From the NCBI GenBank assembly GCA_017480035.1, contig JAFVBJ010000003.1:234126-298125 (forward strand): a DNA stretch of 64,000 nt, read 5' to 3'. This DNA is from Candidatus Saccharimonadota bacterium (lineage in GTDB: Bacteria > Patescibacteriota > Saccharimonadia > Saccharimonadales > Saccharimonadaceae). The stretch's first letter is position 1. The number at the start of each line of letters is the position of its first letter. The translations under genes were made by a program, and so were the position numbers. Below are positions 54,620 through 62,824 of the stretch, in pieces. Under the pieces are notes generated by a model that made no database searches, had not been told where the DNA came from, and was given only the letters and a program-made list of their open reading frames with translations.

Positions 54620-55711
54620 TTAGCGCATCATGCGCCCACCACCGCCAGATTGCTGCTGTTGCTGTCCGCCCGGCATCGTCTGTCCTCCGCCAGCTCCGCC
54701 GCCAGCAAATTGATTTGTAATCTGAGTCGTCTCAGTTCCATTCACAATCAATTTTCCGCCGGTCAACTTCGCTTCGCCGTCATAATCAAATGGCGATTGC
54801 GCAGTAATCGTAATCGTTCCGCCGTTGATGTAGATGTTTCCGTTCGAATCGATTGCGTCAGTGTCGCCTTGGCCCATCGAAATTGTGATTGTACCACCGT
54901 TAATTTCGACTTGGACCGTATATTCTGTTGATTTATTTGCGGCGTTAATTCCGTCATCCGATGCCGAAATTGTGACTGTTCCGCCGTTAATCTTCACATA
55001 AGTCCCCTCAAGCCCCTCTCTTGCTGTGATATTAAACGTTCCGTCATTAATCTCGAGGTATCCATCAGTGTGAATTCCGTCGCCCGAAGCCGTAATTTTG
55101 AACGTTCCTCCCTTAAATGTCGCCGAATCATTCGTGTTGATGCCATCTTCGCCCGCTTCGATATTATATGTTCCGGAACTAATTTCGAGGTCATCTTTAC
55201 AGACAATTCCATGAATCGAACCCTTGACATTAAGTGTGCCGTCTCCCGAAATCGAGAGGTCAGCTTTCGAGTGAATTGCGCCTTTGAGCGTCTCTGACGT
55301 CGTCGCCGTAATCGTGTTCGTTCCAACGAGCTCAATGTATGTATTCCCGTTACTCTCAACATAAATCGCTGGCCCCGAAGTATTCGTAATCGACGCATTG
55401 TCGAGAATAATTTTCACTTCATCTTTGTCGCCTGCATTAACGCGAATATATCCATTAATTGTCCCTGTTACACGGTAAATCCCAGCTTTCGAAATCAAGT
55501 TTTCTCCCGAGGAGAGCGTAATTGTCTCGGCATCCCCAGAGAGTGTTGTAGCTGTCACTCCCGCCCCATCGCTTGAACTAGTCGAAGTCGTCGGATTTCC
55601 CGCGACGATAGTATAAACTACCGCCCCGACTCCACCCCCAACCAGCGCCATCGTCCCGACAATCACCCCTGCTTTTTGCCAAGTTTTCAGCGTCTTAAAC
55701 TTATCCAACAT
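54620..55711 (-). CDS. Exported DUF4353-like beta-helix protein
   Basis: A 363-residue protein with an N-terminal membrane segment (about 13-36) and a repetitive beta-solenoid made of GDG-, GGT- and INGGT-type turns (about 60-335), of the carbohydrate-binding DUF4353 type. It ends in a G/Q-rich tail. It is encoded third after a VTC-domain gene and a DUF4956 gene, a combination seen in many bacteria, usually with CotH-type kinases. Its start overlaps the DUF4956 stop (TAATG). Confidence 0.8.
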   Translation of the reverse strand: MLDKFKTLKTWQKAGVIVGTMALVGGGVGAVVYTIVAGNPTTSTSSSDGAGVTATTLSGDAETITLSSGENLISKAGIYRVTGTINGYIRVNAGDKDEVKIILDNASITNTSGPAIYVESNGNTYIELVGTNTITATTSETLKGAIHSKADLSISGDGTLNVKGSIHGIVCKDDLEISSGTYNIEAGEDGINTNDSATFKGGTFKITASGDGIHTDGYLEINDGTFNITAREGLEGTYVKINGGTVTISASDDGINAANKSTEYTVQVEINGGTITISMGQGDTDAIDSNGNIYINGGTITITAQSPFDYDGEAKLTGGKLIVNGTETTQITNQFAGGGAGGGQTMPGGQQQQQSGGGGRMMR

Positions 55712-56391
55712 TATAATTCCTCCTCCATCAGCATGTGCGAAAGAGCAACCTTGAGATTTCCGTTCTTGATACGGAGTTTGTCGATAAACTCTTTCTCATT
55801 CACGCCTTCTTTAAGCTCGATACGGTAAACTAACTCGAACAGCGAACCCATATTCGTCGTTTTCGCTTTTTCGAGGAAGTGATTATTTGTATAAACTGCG
55901 AAAATTTCGTCAAAAACGTCCGTATAATCAATATCTTCCGGTACTAAAACAGTCAATTTCTTTTCGCGCACAGTCGATTCCCCGAACGCCAGTCCAGAGA
56001 GAATGAGCAACATAATTGCGACAATCACCGTGAAAATCGCCGCAAACGCGATATATCCGGTGCCGACCGCAAGCCCAATCGCCATCGCGAAGAACACCGA
56101 GAGAATCGAACGTGAGTTTCCCGGAATTGAACGGAAGCGAATCAGGGAGAAAATCCCCATCACCGCCACCCCAGCACCGAGGTTTCCGTTAACGAGCATA
56201 ATCGCGACCGAGACGAGCATCGGCAGTGTCGCTAGCGTCGTCACCATCCCCGCGCTCGCCGAGCGCCCATAACTTCTTTTTGCGGTCCACTGATGTGTCA
56301 AAGCGACAATCATCCCAAGCACAAACGCTACCCCGATACAAATAAAGAAGCTTTGTGGTGTGACCGTATCTGTAATAATCGAATTAAACAT
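55711..56391 (-). CDS. DUF4956 membrane protein
   Basis: A 226-residue protein with about four or five membrane segments in the first 135 residues (FSLIRFRSIPGNSRSI is the typical conserved core), followed by a soluble alpha/beta domain. DUF4956 proteins are found next to VTC-domain polyphosphate polymerases. AGGAAA precedes the ATG. Confidence 0.85.
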   Translation of the reverse strand: MFNSIITDTVTPQSFFICIGVAFVLGMIVALTHQWTAKRSYGRSASAGMVTTLATLPMLVSVAIMLVNGNLGAGVAVMGIFSLIRFRSIPGNSRSILSVFFAMAIGLAVGTGYIAFAAIFTVIVAIMLLILSGLAFGESTVREKKLTVLVPEDIDYTDVFDEIFAVYTNNHFLEKAKTTNMGSLFELVYRIELKEGVNEKEFIDKLRIKNGNLKVALSHMLMEEEL

Positions 56392-56462
56392 AATTTTTCC
56401 TTTCTTTTCTCTATTATAAAATTTTTAACTTAACCAAAACTTAAAACCTTAAAATTCTTAAA

Positions 56463-57206
56463 TTATTCCAACTTCTGCAACACTCTCCCGTATTTCGAAA
56501 AGCTCGCTGGATAAATTTTCAGTCTCGAAATCGCATCCACAAACCATTTCGGGTAACATTCTGCACTTTTTACTTCCATCACCACTTCACCCTTCTCAAA
56601 GTACAAATCCCCGTAATCCCCCTGTTCGAGCCGCAAATCTTTCTCTCGACTCCGCACATTTCTATCGAACGTCAGCCGGAAAGTCGGGTCACGGCGCTCA
56701 ATATAAGATGTCCTGTCATATGCCAAAAACAGCGCCGGGTGGAGATGATAAAGCCTGAAACAATATCGCACTTCTTCCTCAATTTGTGGGTTGTCCGAAT
56801 ATACGCGCACATTTTTGTCATCCACGACATTTTTCAAATCCCCGTCGTCGCCTGCATATTCCGCCTCTCGCTCCTCTAAAAATCGGTAAAAATCCGCCAG
56901 TTTCATCGGAATTCTTCTCTTATATCCAACTCCGTCAAATTTTTTCTTAATTTCGATAAAAACCGTCTCATCAAGACTTTTTGGCACGCCATAGCTTCGC
57001 ACCCGAATCTTCTCTTTGTACATCGGTTTTTCGAGCGAATGAATCCCGAGCCATTTCTCGTCCGAATCAAAATAAATCGACATGTTCGTCCCCTTAAAAT
57101 ACTGGTCTTTCTGGAGATATGGCTCAATAATTGAGAGCAATTCCTCTACCTGTTTCTCAGAGATGACATACTTTGTTTCTACACGTTTAAAAATTGTTTG
57201 AATCAT
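56463..57206 (-). CDS. VTC-domain protein (polyphosphate polymerase-like)
   Basis: A 247-residue protein of the VTC/CYTH-type triphosphate tunnel fold: basic ETKYVI start, EKIRVRSYG, FIEIKKKFDGVGYKRR and a final acidic strand VVMEVKS. The yeast relative Vtc4 makes polyphosphate. Bacterial versions with DUF4956 are assumed to do the same but are little studied. The start at 57206 is six bases from a -10 box (complement of 57213-57218); a longer upstream extension would run through the palindromic repeat. Confidence 0.83.
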   Translation of the reverse strand: MIQTIFKRVETKYVISEKQVEELLSIIEPYLQKDQYFKGTNMSIYFDSDEKWLGIHSLEKPMYKEKIRVRSYGVPKSLDETVFIEIKKKFDGVGYKRRIPMKLADFYRFLEEREAEYAGDDGDLKNVVDDKNVRVYSDNPQIEEEVRYCFRLYHLHPALFLAYDRTSYIERRDPTFRLTFDRNVRSREKDLRLEQGDYGDLYFEKGEVVMEVKSAECYPKWFVDAISRLKIYPASFSKYGRVLQKLE

Positions 57207-57231
57207 AAGCTTATTATATCTATTATACCTT

Positions 57232-57397
57232 AAAAAAAGATTAAACGTAAATCTTCGCGACCTAAAGACTTGGGTTACCGTGCTAGGAGCCGGACGAATA
57301 AGAATCGATAGATTCTTATTCGGAGGCGACGCCGAACGGAAAGCCGTAGGCTTAGCGGCCCGGAGCGGGGAGCGAAGAATTGCGTTTAATCTTTTTT
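57232..57397. repeat. Palindromic MITE-like element
   Basis: Its ends are a 26-base inverted repeat: AAAAAAGATTAAACG... (57233-57258) and its complement (57372-57397), 24 of 26 positions matching. The centre is a second perfect hairpin, CGAATAAGAATC GATA GATTCTTATTCG (57295-57322). A further hairpin AAGCC GTA GGCTT is near 57342-57354. No coding sequence. It fills most of the gap between the VTC gene and the next promoter. Confidence 0.75.
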
Positions 57398-57409
57398 CTG
57401 GTGTTATTA

Positions 57410-57438
57410 TTGACAAAAATAAGCATATGTGATATAAT
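57410..57438 (+). promoter_or_regulatory. Promoter of the 204-residue gene
   Basis: TTGACA (57410-57415), 17 bases, TATAAT (57433-57438). It starts a leader of about 100 bases with two small hairpins (GGGCT GAAA AGCCC at 57458-57471 and CCCC ATA GGGG near 57505). The run TATAATGTAATTA is identical to that of the promoter at 58268. Confidence 0.82.
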
Positions 57439-57543
57439 GTAATTATCCTGGTAATTCGGGCTGAAAAGCCCACTCGCACATTAACAGTAGTAGCATAACA
57501 GCATCCCCATAGGGGGAAATCTCATTTTAAGGAGGAAAAAACC

Positions 57544-58158
57544 ATGAGTAAATTTAAGGATGCATTTGATGTGATCACAGGACGCGATCTTTCCGAGGGG
57601 ACACCGAAGAAGAAGGCTCCCAAGAAGGTCACAAAAAAGGCCGAGGAGGAAACTCCGAAGGCTGAAGCTACAACGGAAGAATCTAAGGAGGAGACCAAAC
57701 CTGCGAAGAAGGCTGAAAAGCCTGAACGCACACCCGTCGCGACTCGTGATGCAGTCTTCGGGGCATACGATTACGCCGCCGACAAGGAAGCATTGAGTAA
57801 AGACGTGCGTGAAGCTCTGAAAACTGGCTCCATGTCGGGGGATTTGAGAAAATTACTTCAGGTCCTTTTCGACAAGAAAGCAGTAAGAGAGATAGTCGCA
57901 GCACAGGGCGACGTTCGTCCGCCGGTCGATCCTAATGCGTATCACGTAGACTTCCATTTCACCCGCGGCGATTCCGATGAGGATTGCAACGATGCGGCTG
58001 AAAAGCTGCTCGAAGGCGGGATTCCGTTCGAGGAGCTTGAGAAGTTCAACATTAAATTACATGTTGAGCGCATCAAGGAGATGGACGGTTCCAAGGAAGA
58101 TGGAACAGATGCGGATTACGCCGAGGTCATCGCAAAGCTCACGCAGCCTGCAGCCTAG
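57544..58158 (+). CDS. Unknown protein with K/E-rich N-terminus (204 aa)
   Basis: A 204-residue soluble protein. Residues about 18-62 are lysine-, glutamate- and proline-rich and disordered; residues 65-204 look globular, with YHVDFHFTRGDSDEDC in the middle. No family is recognised. It has a canonical promoter, a roughly 100-base leader, an excellent AAGGAGG site and a terminator. Codon use (AAG, GAG, GCA) differs from the housekeeping genes, so it may be transferred or tuned for high expression. Confidence 0.65.
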   Translation: MSKFKDAFDVITGRDLSEGTPKKKAPKKVTKKAEEETPKAEATTEESKEETKPAKKAEKPERTPVATRDAVFGAYDYAADKEALSKDVREALKTGSMSGDLRKLLQVLFDKKAVREIVAAQGDVRPPVDPNAYHVDFHFTRGDSDEDCNDAAEKLLEGGIPFEELEKFNIKLHVERIKEMDGSKEDGTDADYAEVIAKLTQPAA

Positions 58159-58176
58159 ATTTCCAGTTTTTACCAG

Positions 58177-58209
58177 GAAAAAGGGTCGTGTTTATACACG
58201 GCCTTTTTC
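58177..58209 (+). terminator. Rho-independent terminator
   Basis: GAAAAAGG-GT-CGTGT TTAT ACACG-G-CCTTTTTC forms a long stem followed by pyrimidines, after the 204-residue gene. Confidence 0.85.
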
Positions 58210-58244
58210 CATGCTTTACCATAAGCATTTTTATGATATAACTC

Positions 58245-58273
58245 TTGACTTTTTCGCTTATGTATGCTATAAT
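58245..58273 (+). promoter_or_regulatory. Promoter of the structured-leader operon
   Basis: TTGACT (58245-58250), 17 bases, TATAAT (58268-58273). Confidence 0.82.
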
Positions 58274-58280
58274 GTAATTA

Positions 58281-58519
58281 GTCTATGGGAAAAAGCTCAT
58301 GCCTAACCATGACGACCATTAAAAAACCGAATCATCTCAGGTACAAAACAGTACCTGTTATAAAATATATGTTGGTTAGCAACACGCCCACTCGGGCACC
58401 AAAAGGTAATCGAGAGGGGCGTGGTGAACCTCTTTCGATTAGCAACTCGCACAACGGGCTACACGCCCACGTTTCAGCACACGCCGAAATGGCGAATTCT
58501 ATGAAGGAGGTATCAAATT
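58281..58519 (+). ncRNA. Structured 5' leader, candidate cis-regulatory RNA
   Basis: About 239 bases lie between the predicted transcription start and the ATG at 58520, without a convincing ORF. Three nested stems can be read. CTAACCA (58303-58309) pairs with TGGTTAG (58373-58379), enclosing CAGGTAC AAAACA GTACCTG (58338-58357). CACGCCC (58383-58389) pairs with GGGCGTG (58417-58423), and inside it CTCG pairs with CGAG. AAGGAGG ends the leader. It matches no riboswitch class I recognise. Confidence 0.6.
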
Positions 58520-59290
58520 ATGCTGAAAAACATCGTATTTATTATCATCATGGCTGCATTTGCTGTTCTTGCAGCATTGCAGTTCGCATCTCAGCTGGAG
58601 GTAGTATCTGCTACTCACGCAAGGAGGAACAACGGAACGCGAAGAAGTCTCGAACTCGGTAGAGTTGGACGTCTTGTCATCGCATTGGTCTTTTTTGCCC
58701 TAATGTTTGTCTTGGGTCTACTCTCGAGGTTTACCCTCTTGAGCCAGATTCTGGCAATCATTATCGGGTTAGGGCTGGTCGCAGCAAACGTCTACTTGAA
58801 AGGGAACGGAATTCACGTCTTTCCAGCACTCTTCTTCTTGTGGGGCGGCTTGATGATAGCTTCTCAGAAGGATGCAAATCTCATGATCGGCGACACGTGG
58901 GGAATGATTTACAACATCATCATGACGGTGTTGTTTATCTTACTCTGCTTAGTTACGATAATTGGCAATATCAACGCCAAACGTCGCGAATTACGCAAAG
59001 AAAGACATGATGCCGACGAACTTGAGGAACAGGTCGAAGAAGCATTATCTGACAATGACGATGACTCCGATGAGGACGACTCTGAAACCGACGATGATGA
59101 ATCTGAGACCGACGCTACTAACGAAGACGACACAGACGACGATCCCTGGCACGGAGAAGATCCGTTCAACGAGAAACTCTTGATGAATATCATCAAGATT
59201 GCCGGGATTGTCATTTTGCTCTTAGGAGCAATTGCACTTGGTTATTGGCTGGAAACAAGTTTCGACTTCTTCCCGCCATACAATATTTAA
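58520..59290 (+). CDS. Membrane protein with acidic loop (256 aa)
   Basis: A 256-residue protein with about five membrane segments (near 3-20, 52-70, 73-93, 95-112, 128-148), a strongly acidic D/E/S loop (about 170-215), and a final membrane segment (about 226-246). No family is recognised. AAGGAGG precedes the ATG. The next gene follows 18 bases later with AAAGGGGGG, so the two form an operon behind the structured leader. Confidence 0.66.
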   Translation: MLKNIVFIIIMAAFAVLAALQFASQLEVVSATHARRNNGTRRSLELGRVGRLVIALVFFALMFVLGLLSRFTLLSQILAIIIGLGLVAANVYLKGNGIHVFPALFFLWGGLMIASQKDANLMIGDTWGMIYNIIMTVLFILLCLVTIIGNINAKRRELRKERHDADELEEQVEEALSDNDDDSDEDDSETDDDESETDATNEDDTDDDPWHGEDPFNEKLLMNIIKIAGIVILLLGAIALGYWLETSFDFFPPYNI

Positions 59291-59308
59291 AGAAAGGGGG
59301 GCTTCACC

Positions 59309-60958
59309 ATGAAGAAGCTTTATATTGCAATAATTATAATCATTGTCGGAGTCTTCGCAGTAGCAGGAATCGCTTTTGGTGTGCATAAGTACAGCCAGAA
59401 CAAAGCGAATGCAGCATCCGAAGAGTCTCCGATTGTCACGAACGAGGAAGCAGCCTCTGCGACAGAAGTAGTTCCTGAAAAGGATTACGGAATCGCAGAT
59501 AGCGACCCGCTCAAAGACATTAAGTTGTCACTCATTGTCGATCTGGACAGGCAGACGCTTGAAGGAATGTACGCGGATTTCATCCGAGACTTTCTCGATA
59601 GCAGCATGCCCAACAGGAACGACGAGCGAACCTCAGCAGCAAGTAAAGTTGGCTGGGGCAAGGAAGGCAACAAGATGTACGACGCAGTCAGTTTTCCTTT
59701 CTCGGAAGTACAGAAAGACAAGAAGGAATATTCTGACTCCGATATTGACGCAATGTACCTGGAACTCCAGGAGGAAATCATGAGAAATCCCGTCATGGGT
59801 GACATGGTTATTCAGGGAATGCAATATCTTGCATTAACTGACGGCACGACCATGGCCGACCTGAATGACGACTGGGTACAGGATTTCCTTAAGATTTATG
59901 ATGAAAACGGGTGTGGCGCGTTCGTGACTTATCACACACGCTACTGGGAGAAGTACGGATTCGAACTTCCGCACGACGGCGAAGACGTTGATGCGTGGAG
60001 AGCAAAACATCCGGGCGCTCCCGATCCGACAACTGAGGAACTTGAGTTAATACCTCTTGATTCTGAAGTTCTGGAACCCACAACGACAATCGCAGGCAGC
60101 TACGGACGTGTCGGTAAGGTGGCAACACCTACTCAGGTTTACAAGCTTTATGTAACCGAATATTACGCACGCTCCGCTAAGCGTATTCTTGCTTGGCTAG
60201 ATAGATGTAATATTGAAGGTGTTGAAACATACGCCACATCTATCCACTGGCCGCTCAACAGCACCAGTAATGCAAACAAGGTGCGTACTTATCGAAACGA
60301 AGACAAAGATTACGTCGATAAGCAGCCTGCACTGATTTTCAGCGCCAAACTGAAGGACAGCACTAAGCAACTTCTATTTGGCTTCAATATATATGACATG
60401 AGGTTTGAAGTGTTTGAGAGAACGGCAAAACCGGTTAGTCCGGATCCTGAGCCTGAAAAGTCTCAGCCTACTCCTACACCTACGCCGACCCCGAATCCTA
60501 CACCTACACCGAATCCGACACCTACACCAGTGCCTGATCCGGATCCGAATCCCACACCCGATCCTACGCCAACTCCTGATCCTGATCCGACTCCCGATCC
60601 AACTCCGGAGAAAGATCCACAGGACGACCCCGTGCATAACGGGAACGCTGATAAAGGCGGAGGCGAAGGCGAAGGTAAGACGCCTGACAAACCGGTTCCT
60701 GATCCTTCCAAGGAAGATATGCAGGACGCCGGTGGCGGCGAAGATCAGAATCAGGGTCATTCCGATCCTGAGACGGTTCAACCGTCAGAACCTGATCCTA
60801 GCCCGGGCAATTCGGACGTAAGTGACACGGATCAGAATAAACAGGATTATGGTGAGGAAGATCATTCCCAGCATGACACCGTCACGGATGACAGTGGCAA
60901 CACTTCAACTCCCGACGAAGAATCATCTGGTGGCGATTTTTCCGAGCCTGGTGTCTAA
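59309..60958 (+). CDS. Anchored extracellular protein with Pro-rich repeats (549 aa)
   Basis: A 549-residue protein with an N-terminal membrane anchor (about 4-25) and a globular outside domain (about 50-375). A proline-rich tract of PTP, PNP and PDP units follows (about 386-435; DNA 60469-60612), then a disordered acidic tail. The proline tract is typical of wall-spanning linkers, which suggests the anchor holds it in the membrane and the tail crosses the wall. No family is recognised. Confidence 0.66.
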   Translation: MKKLYIAIIIIIVGVFAVAGIAFGVHKYSQNKANAASEESPIVTNEEAASATEVVPEKDYGIADSDPLKDIKLSLIVDLDRQTLEGMYADFIRDFLDSSMPNRNDERTSAASKVGWGKEGNKMYDAVSFPFSEVQKDKKEYSDSDIDAMYLELQEEIMRNPVMGDMVIQGMQYLALTDGTTMADLNDDWVQDFLKIYDENGCGAFVTYHTRYWEKYGFELPHDGEDVDAWRAKHPGAPDPTTEELELIPLDSEVLEPTTTIAGSYGRVGKVATPTQVYKLYVTEYYARSAKRILAWLDRCNIEGVETYATSIHWPLNSTSNANKVRTYRNEDKDYVDKQPALIFSAKLKDSTKQLLFGFNIYDMRFEVFERTAKPVSPDPEPEKSQPTPTPTPTPNPTPTPNPTPTPVPDPDPNPTPDPTPTPDPDPTPDPTPEKDPQDDPVHNGNADKGGGEGEGKTPDKPVPDPSKEDMQDAGGGEDQNQGHSDPETVQPSEPDPSPGNSDVSDTDQNKQDYGEEDHSQHDTVTDDSGNTSTPDEESSGGDFSEPGV

Positions 60959-60984
60959 TAATTTGCTAATCAACTTTGTTCTTT

Positions 60985-61018
60985 ATACTGGGGGGAGCTC
61001 ATCTGCTCCTCTCAGTAT
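60985..61018. terminator. Hairpin after the Pro-rich gene, possible terminator
   Basis: ATACTG...GGGAGC pairs with GCTCCTCTCAGTAT around TCATCT. No T run follows, so termination is uncertain. A second long-range pair, GGTTTTGC with GCAAAACC, lies near 61047-61094 in the leader of the next gene. Confidence 0.5.
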
Positions 61019-61143
61019 CCCATGAATTTGTATTTGAGATGATTCGGTTTTGCGTGGTTAAGACGAAAATTAACAATTCGGCTAGCAAAACCAAACAATA
61101 TCAATCTAATTTTTGTTTTAACTATTAAGAAAGGAGCTTTTCA

Positions 61144-62601
61144 ATGAAAAAAGCTATTAAGATTGCTGCTATCTCTACAGCTCTCGTTGCTGCAGGTGCA
61201 GTTTCTACTGCTATCGTCTCTGCTTGGGGCGATAACACTGGTGGTCGCAAGACCTATACTCTCGCCCAAATCAATAACGGCGACCTCGGAGACAAAATCG
61301 TCTTCAACTCCATCAAGGATGACACTCTTCCTGATGGCAATATCAAAGACGAACGCAACTTCGTCGCTGCTCGTGACGCTTCGACCGGTAATAACGGTGC
61401 TAAAAACGTCTGGCAAAACAACGAAATCACAGTTGAAGAAGGTAAAACTTACATTGTCCGTCTTTATGTCCACAACAACAACCCGAAGGGTACTAAAGCT
61501 GTAGCAAAAGACACCGCTGTAAACTTCAGCCTCGGAACTGTCGTTTCTACGGAACAACGTGTTGATGGTTATATTAACTCATCAAACGCAACTCCATCGA
61601 AATATTGGGACGATGTCGTCTTCAAATCAAAAGATGGTCGTAAATTCTACCTTGACTACGTCGAAGGTTCAGCACTGCTCGAAAATAACGGTGTTGGCAA
61701 AAACCCAGGTGTTAAACTTTCTGACAATGTTGTCACGAACGGCACCAAAATCGGTTACACTTCATTAAATGGTGAAGTTCCTGGTTGTTACCAATATGCG
61801 AACTACATCACTATCGAAGTTAAACCAGTTTTCGAAAACACTTCTATCGAGAAGACTGTTCGTAAACTCACTGATGAAAAATTCAGCGAAGAAGTCACTG
61901 CTAAAGTTGGCGAAACTGTTGAATATCAAATTCACTACAAGAACCTCAACGCTTCTGAAGTTAAAGACGTTATCATTAAAGATAGCCTCCCAACCAACAT
62001 GGAGCTCGTGAAAGGTTCAACTAAACTTTACAACACGAACTATCCAAAGGGTGCAACTGTTAACAACGATACTATCATCACTGACGGTATTAACATCGGC
62101 AACTACAAAGTCAACGGTAGCGCATATATCCGCTTCCAAGCTAAAGTTGTCGACAAAGACCTCAGCTGTGGCAAAAACCGCCTTATCAACTGGGGTAAAG
62201 CAGACGCACTTGTTGGCGTTTCGACTAACGTGAAAGCATTTGCAGTCCAAGACAGCGCAGATGTTTATGTCACAAAAGAATGTGAAGAACAAAAGACTTA
62301 CAAATGTGAAAAAGTCGATGGTAAATTCTACGGCAAGAACGGCAACGTTGTTGACGAAGCAACTTACAAAGCTGAATGTGAAAAACCAGAAGAAGACGAA
62401 ACTCACAAATGTGAAGTCGTTAAAGGTACTTATTATGGTATCAAAGGTAATGTAGTTAACTACAACACCTACAAAGCTGAATGTGAAAAACAAGACCTTC
62501 CAGAGACTGGTGCAACCGAAATCATGACCGGTGCACTCGGACTTGGTGGCGTTGTCACTGCAGGTGGATACCTTATTGCTAGCCGCAAACAACTTCGCTA
62601 A
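61144..62601 (+). CDS. LPETG-anchored surface protein with Cys repeats
   Basis: A 485-residue wall protein with a signal peptide (about 1-28), an N-terminal beta domain, and a DUF11-like repeat (about 240-360; VGETVEYQIHYKNLNASEVKD). Two Cys-bearing repeats of about 28 residues follow (KCEKVDGKFYGK... and KCEVVKGTYYGI..., each ending YKAECEK). LPETG at 452-456 precedes a membrane segment and basic tail. A sortase should link it to peptidoglycan; no sortase gene is in the window. GAAAGGAG precedes the ATG. A likely adhesin or host-contact protein. Confidence 0.85.
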   Translation: MKKAIKIAAISTALVAAGAVSTAIVSAWGDNTGGRKTYTLAQINNGDLGDKIVFNSIKDDTLPDGNIKDERNFVAARDASTGNNGAKNVWQNNEITVEEGKTYIVRLYVHNNNPKGTKAVAKDTAVNFSLGTVVSTEQRVDGYINSSNATPSKYWDDVVFKSKDGRKFYLDYVEGSALLENNGVGKNPGVKLSDNVVTNGTKIGYTSLNGEVPGCYQYANYITIEVKPVFENTSIEKTVRKLTDEKFSEEVTAKVGETVEYQIHYKNLNASEVKDVIIKDSLPTNMELVKGSTKLYNTNYPKGATVNNDTIITDGINIGNYKVNGSAYIRFQAKVVDKDLSCGKNRLINWGKADALVGVSTNVKAFAVQDSADVYVTKECEEQKTYKCEKVDGKFYGKNGNVVDEATYKAECEKPEEDETHKCEVVKGTYYGIKGNVVNYNTYKAECEKQDLPETGATEIMTGALGLGGVVTAGGYLIASRKQLR

Positions 62602-62654
62602 TTTGAGTCTTTGAGACTGACCGCTCGCTCGTAAGAGTTCTGAGCCGAATTGGC

Positions 62655-62693
62655 AAAAAGCACTTCTCGGGAAAACTGAGAGGTGCTTTTTTG
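62655..62693 (+). terminator. Rho-independent terminator after the LPETG gene
   Basis: AAAAAGCACTTCTC pairs with GAGAGGTGCTTTTT with one G-T pair, then T residues. Confidence 0.88.
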
Positions 62694-62735
62694 TTAAAAA
62701 AGTTTGCAAAAAAGAAAATGCTTACCGGCATAGAA

Positions 62736-62781
62736 GCCGGACAAAAAATAATCTTTTTTAGAGGCGACGCCCGCCGGAAAG
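62736..62781. repeat. Second copy of the GCCGGAC/GAGGCGACGCC repeat
   Basis: GCCGGAC (62736-62742), a small AAAAAA/TTTTTT hairpin, GAGGCGACGCC (62761-62771), then CGGAAAG (62775-62781). The same three blocks occur in this order at 57289-57343 around a different hairpin. CCGGC...GCCGG also pairs just upstream. Confidence 0.6.
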
Positions 62782-62824
62782 GGTCTTGCTTTTAGCAAGA
62801 TGCTTATGCTATAATTAAGCTACG

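Noticed and set aside
57207..57479. N-terminal extension of the VTC gene through the palindromic repeat
   Set aside because: The promoter sits six bases before the ATG at 57206, and the extension has repeat-derived composition without family similarity.
58370..58480. Short direct repeats (TTAGCAAC, ACACGCCCAC) in the leader as a CRISPR array
   Set aside because: Units are short, unevenly spaced and not separated by spacers; they are explained by RNA stems. No cas genes are present anywhere in the window.
60469..60612. Pro/Thr/Asp repeat tract read on the minus strand as a G-rich gene
   Set aside because: It is the shadow of the proline linker; it has no start signals and the plus-strand gene covers it.
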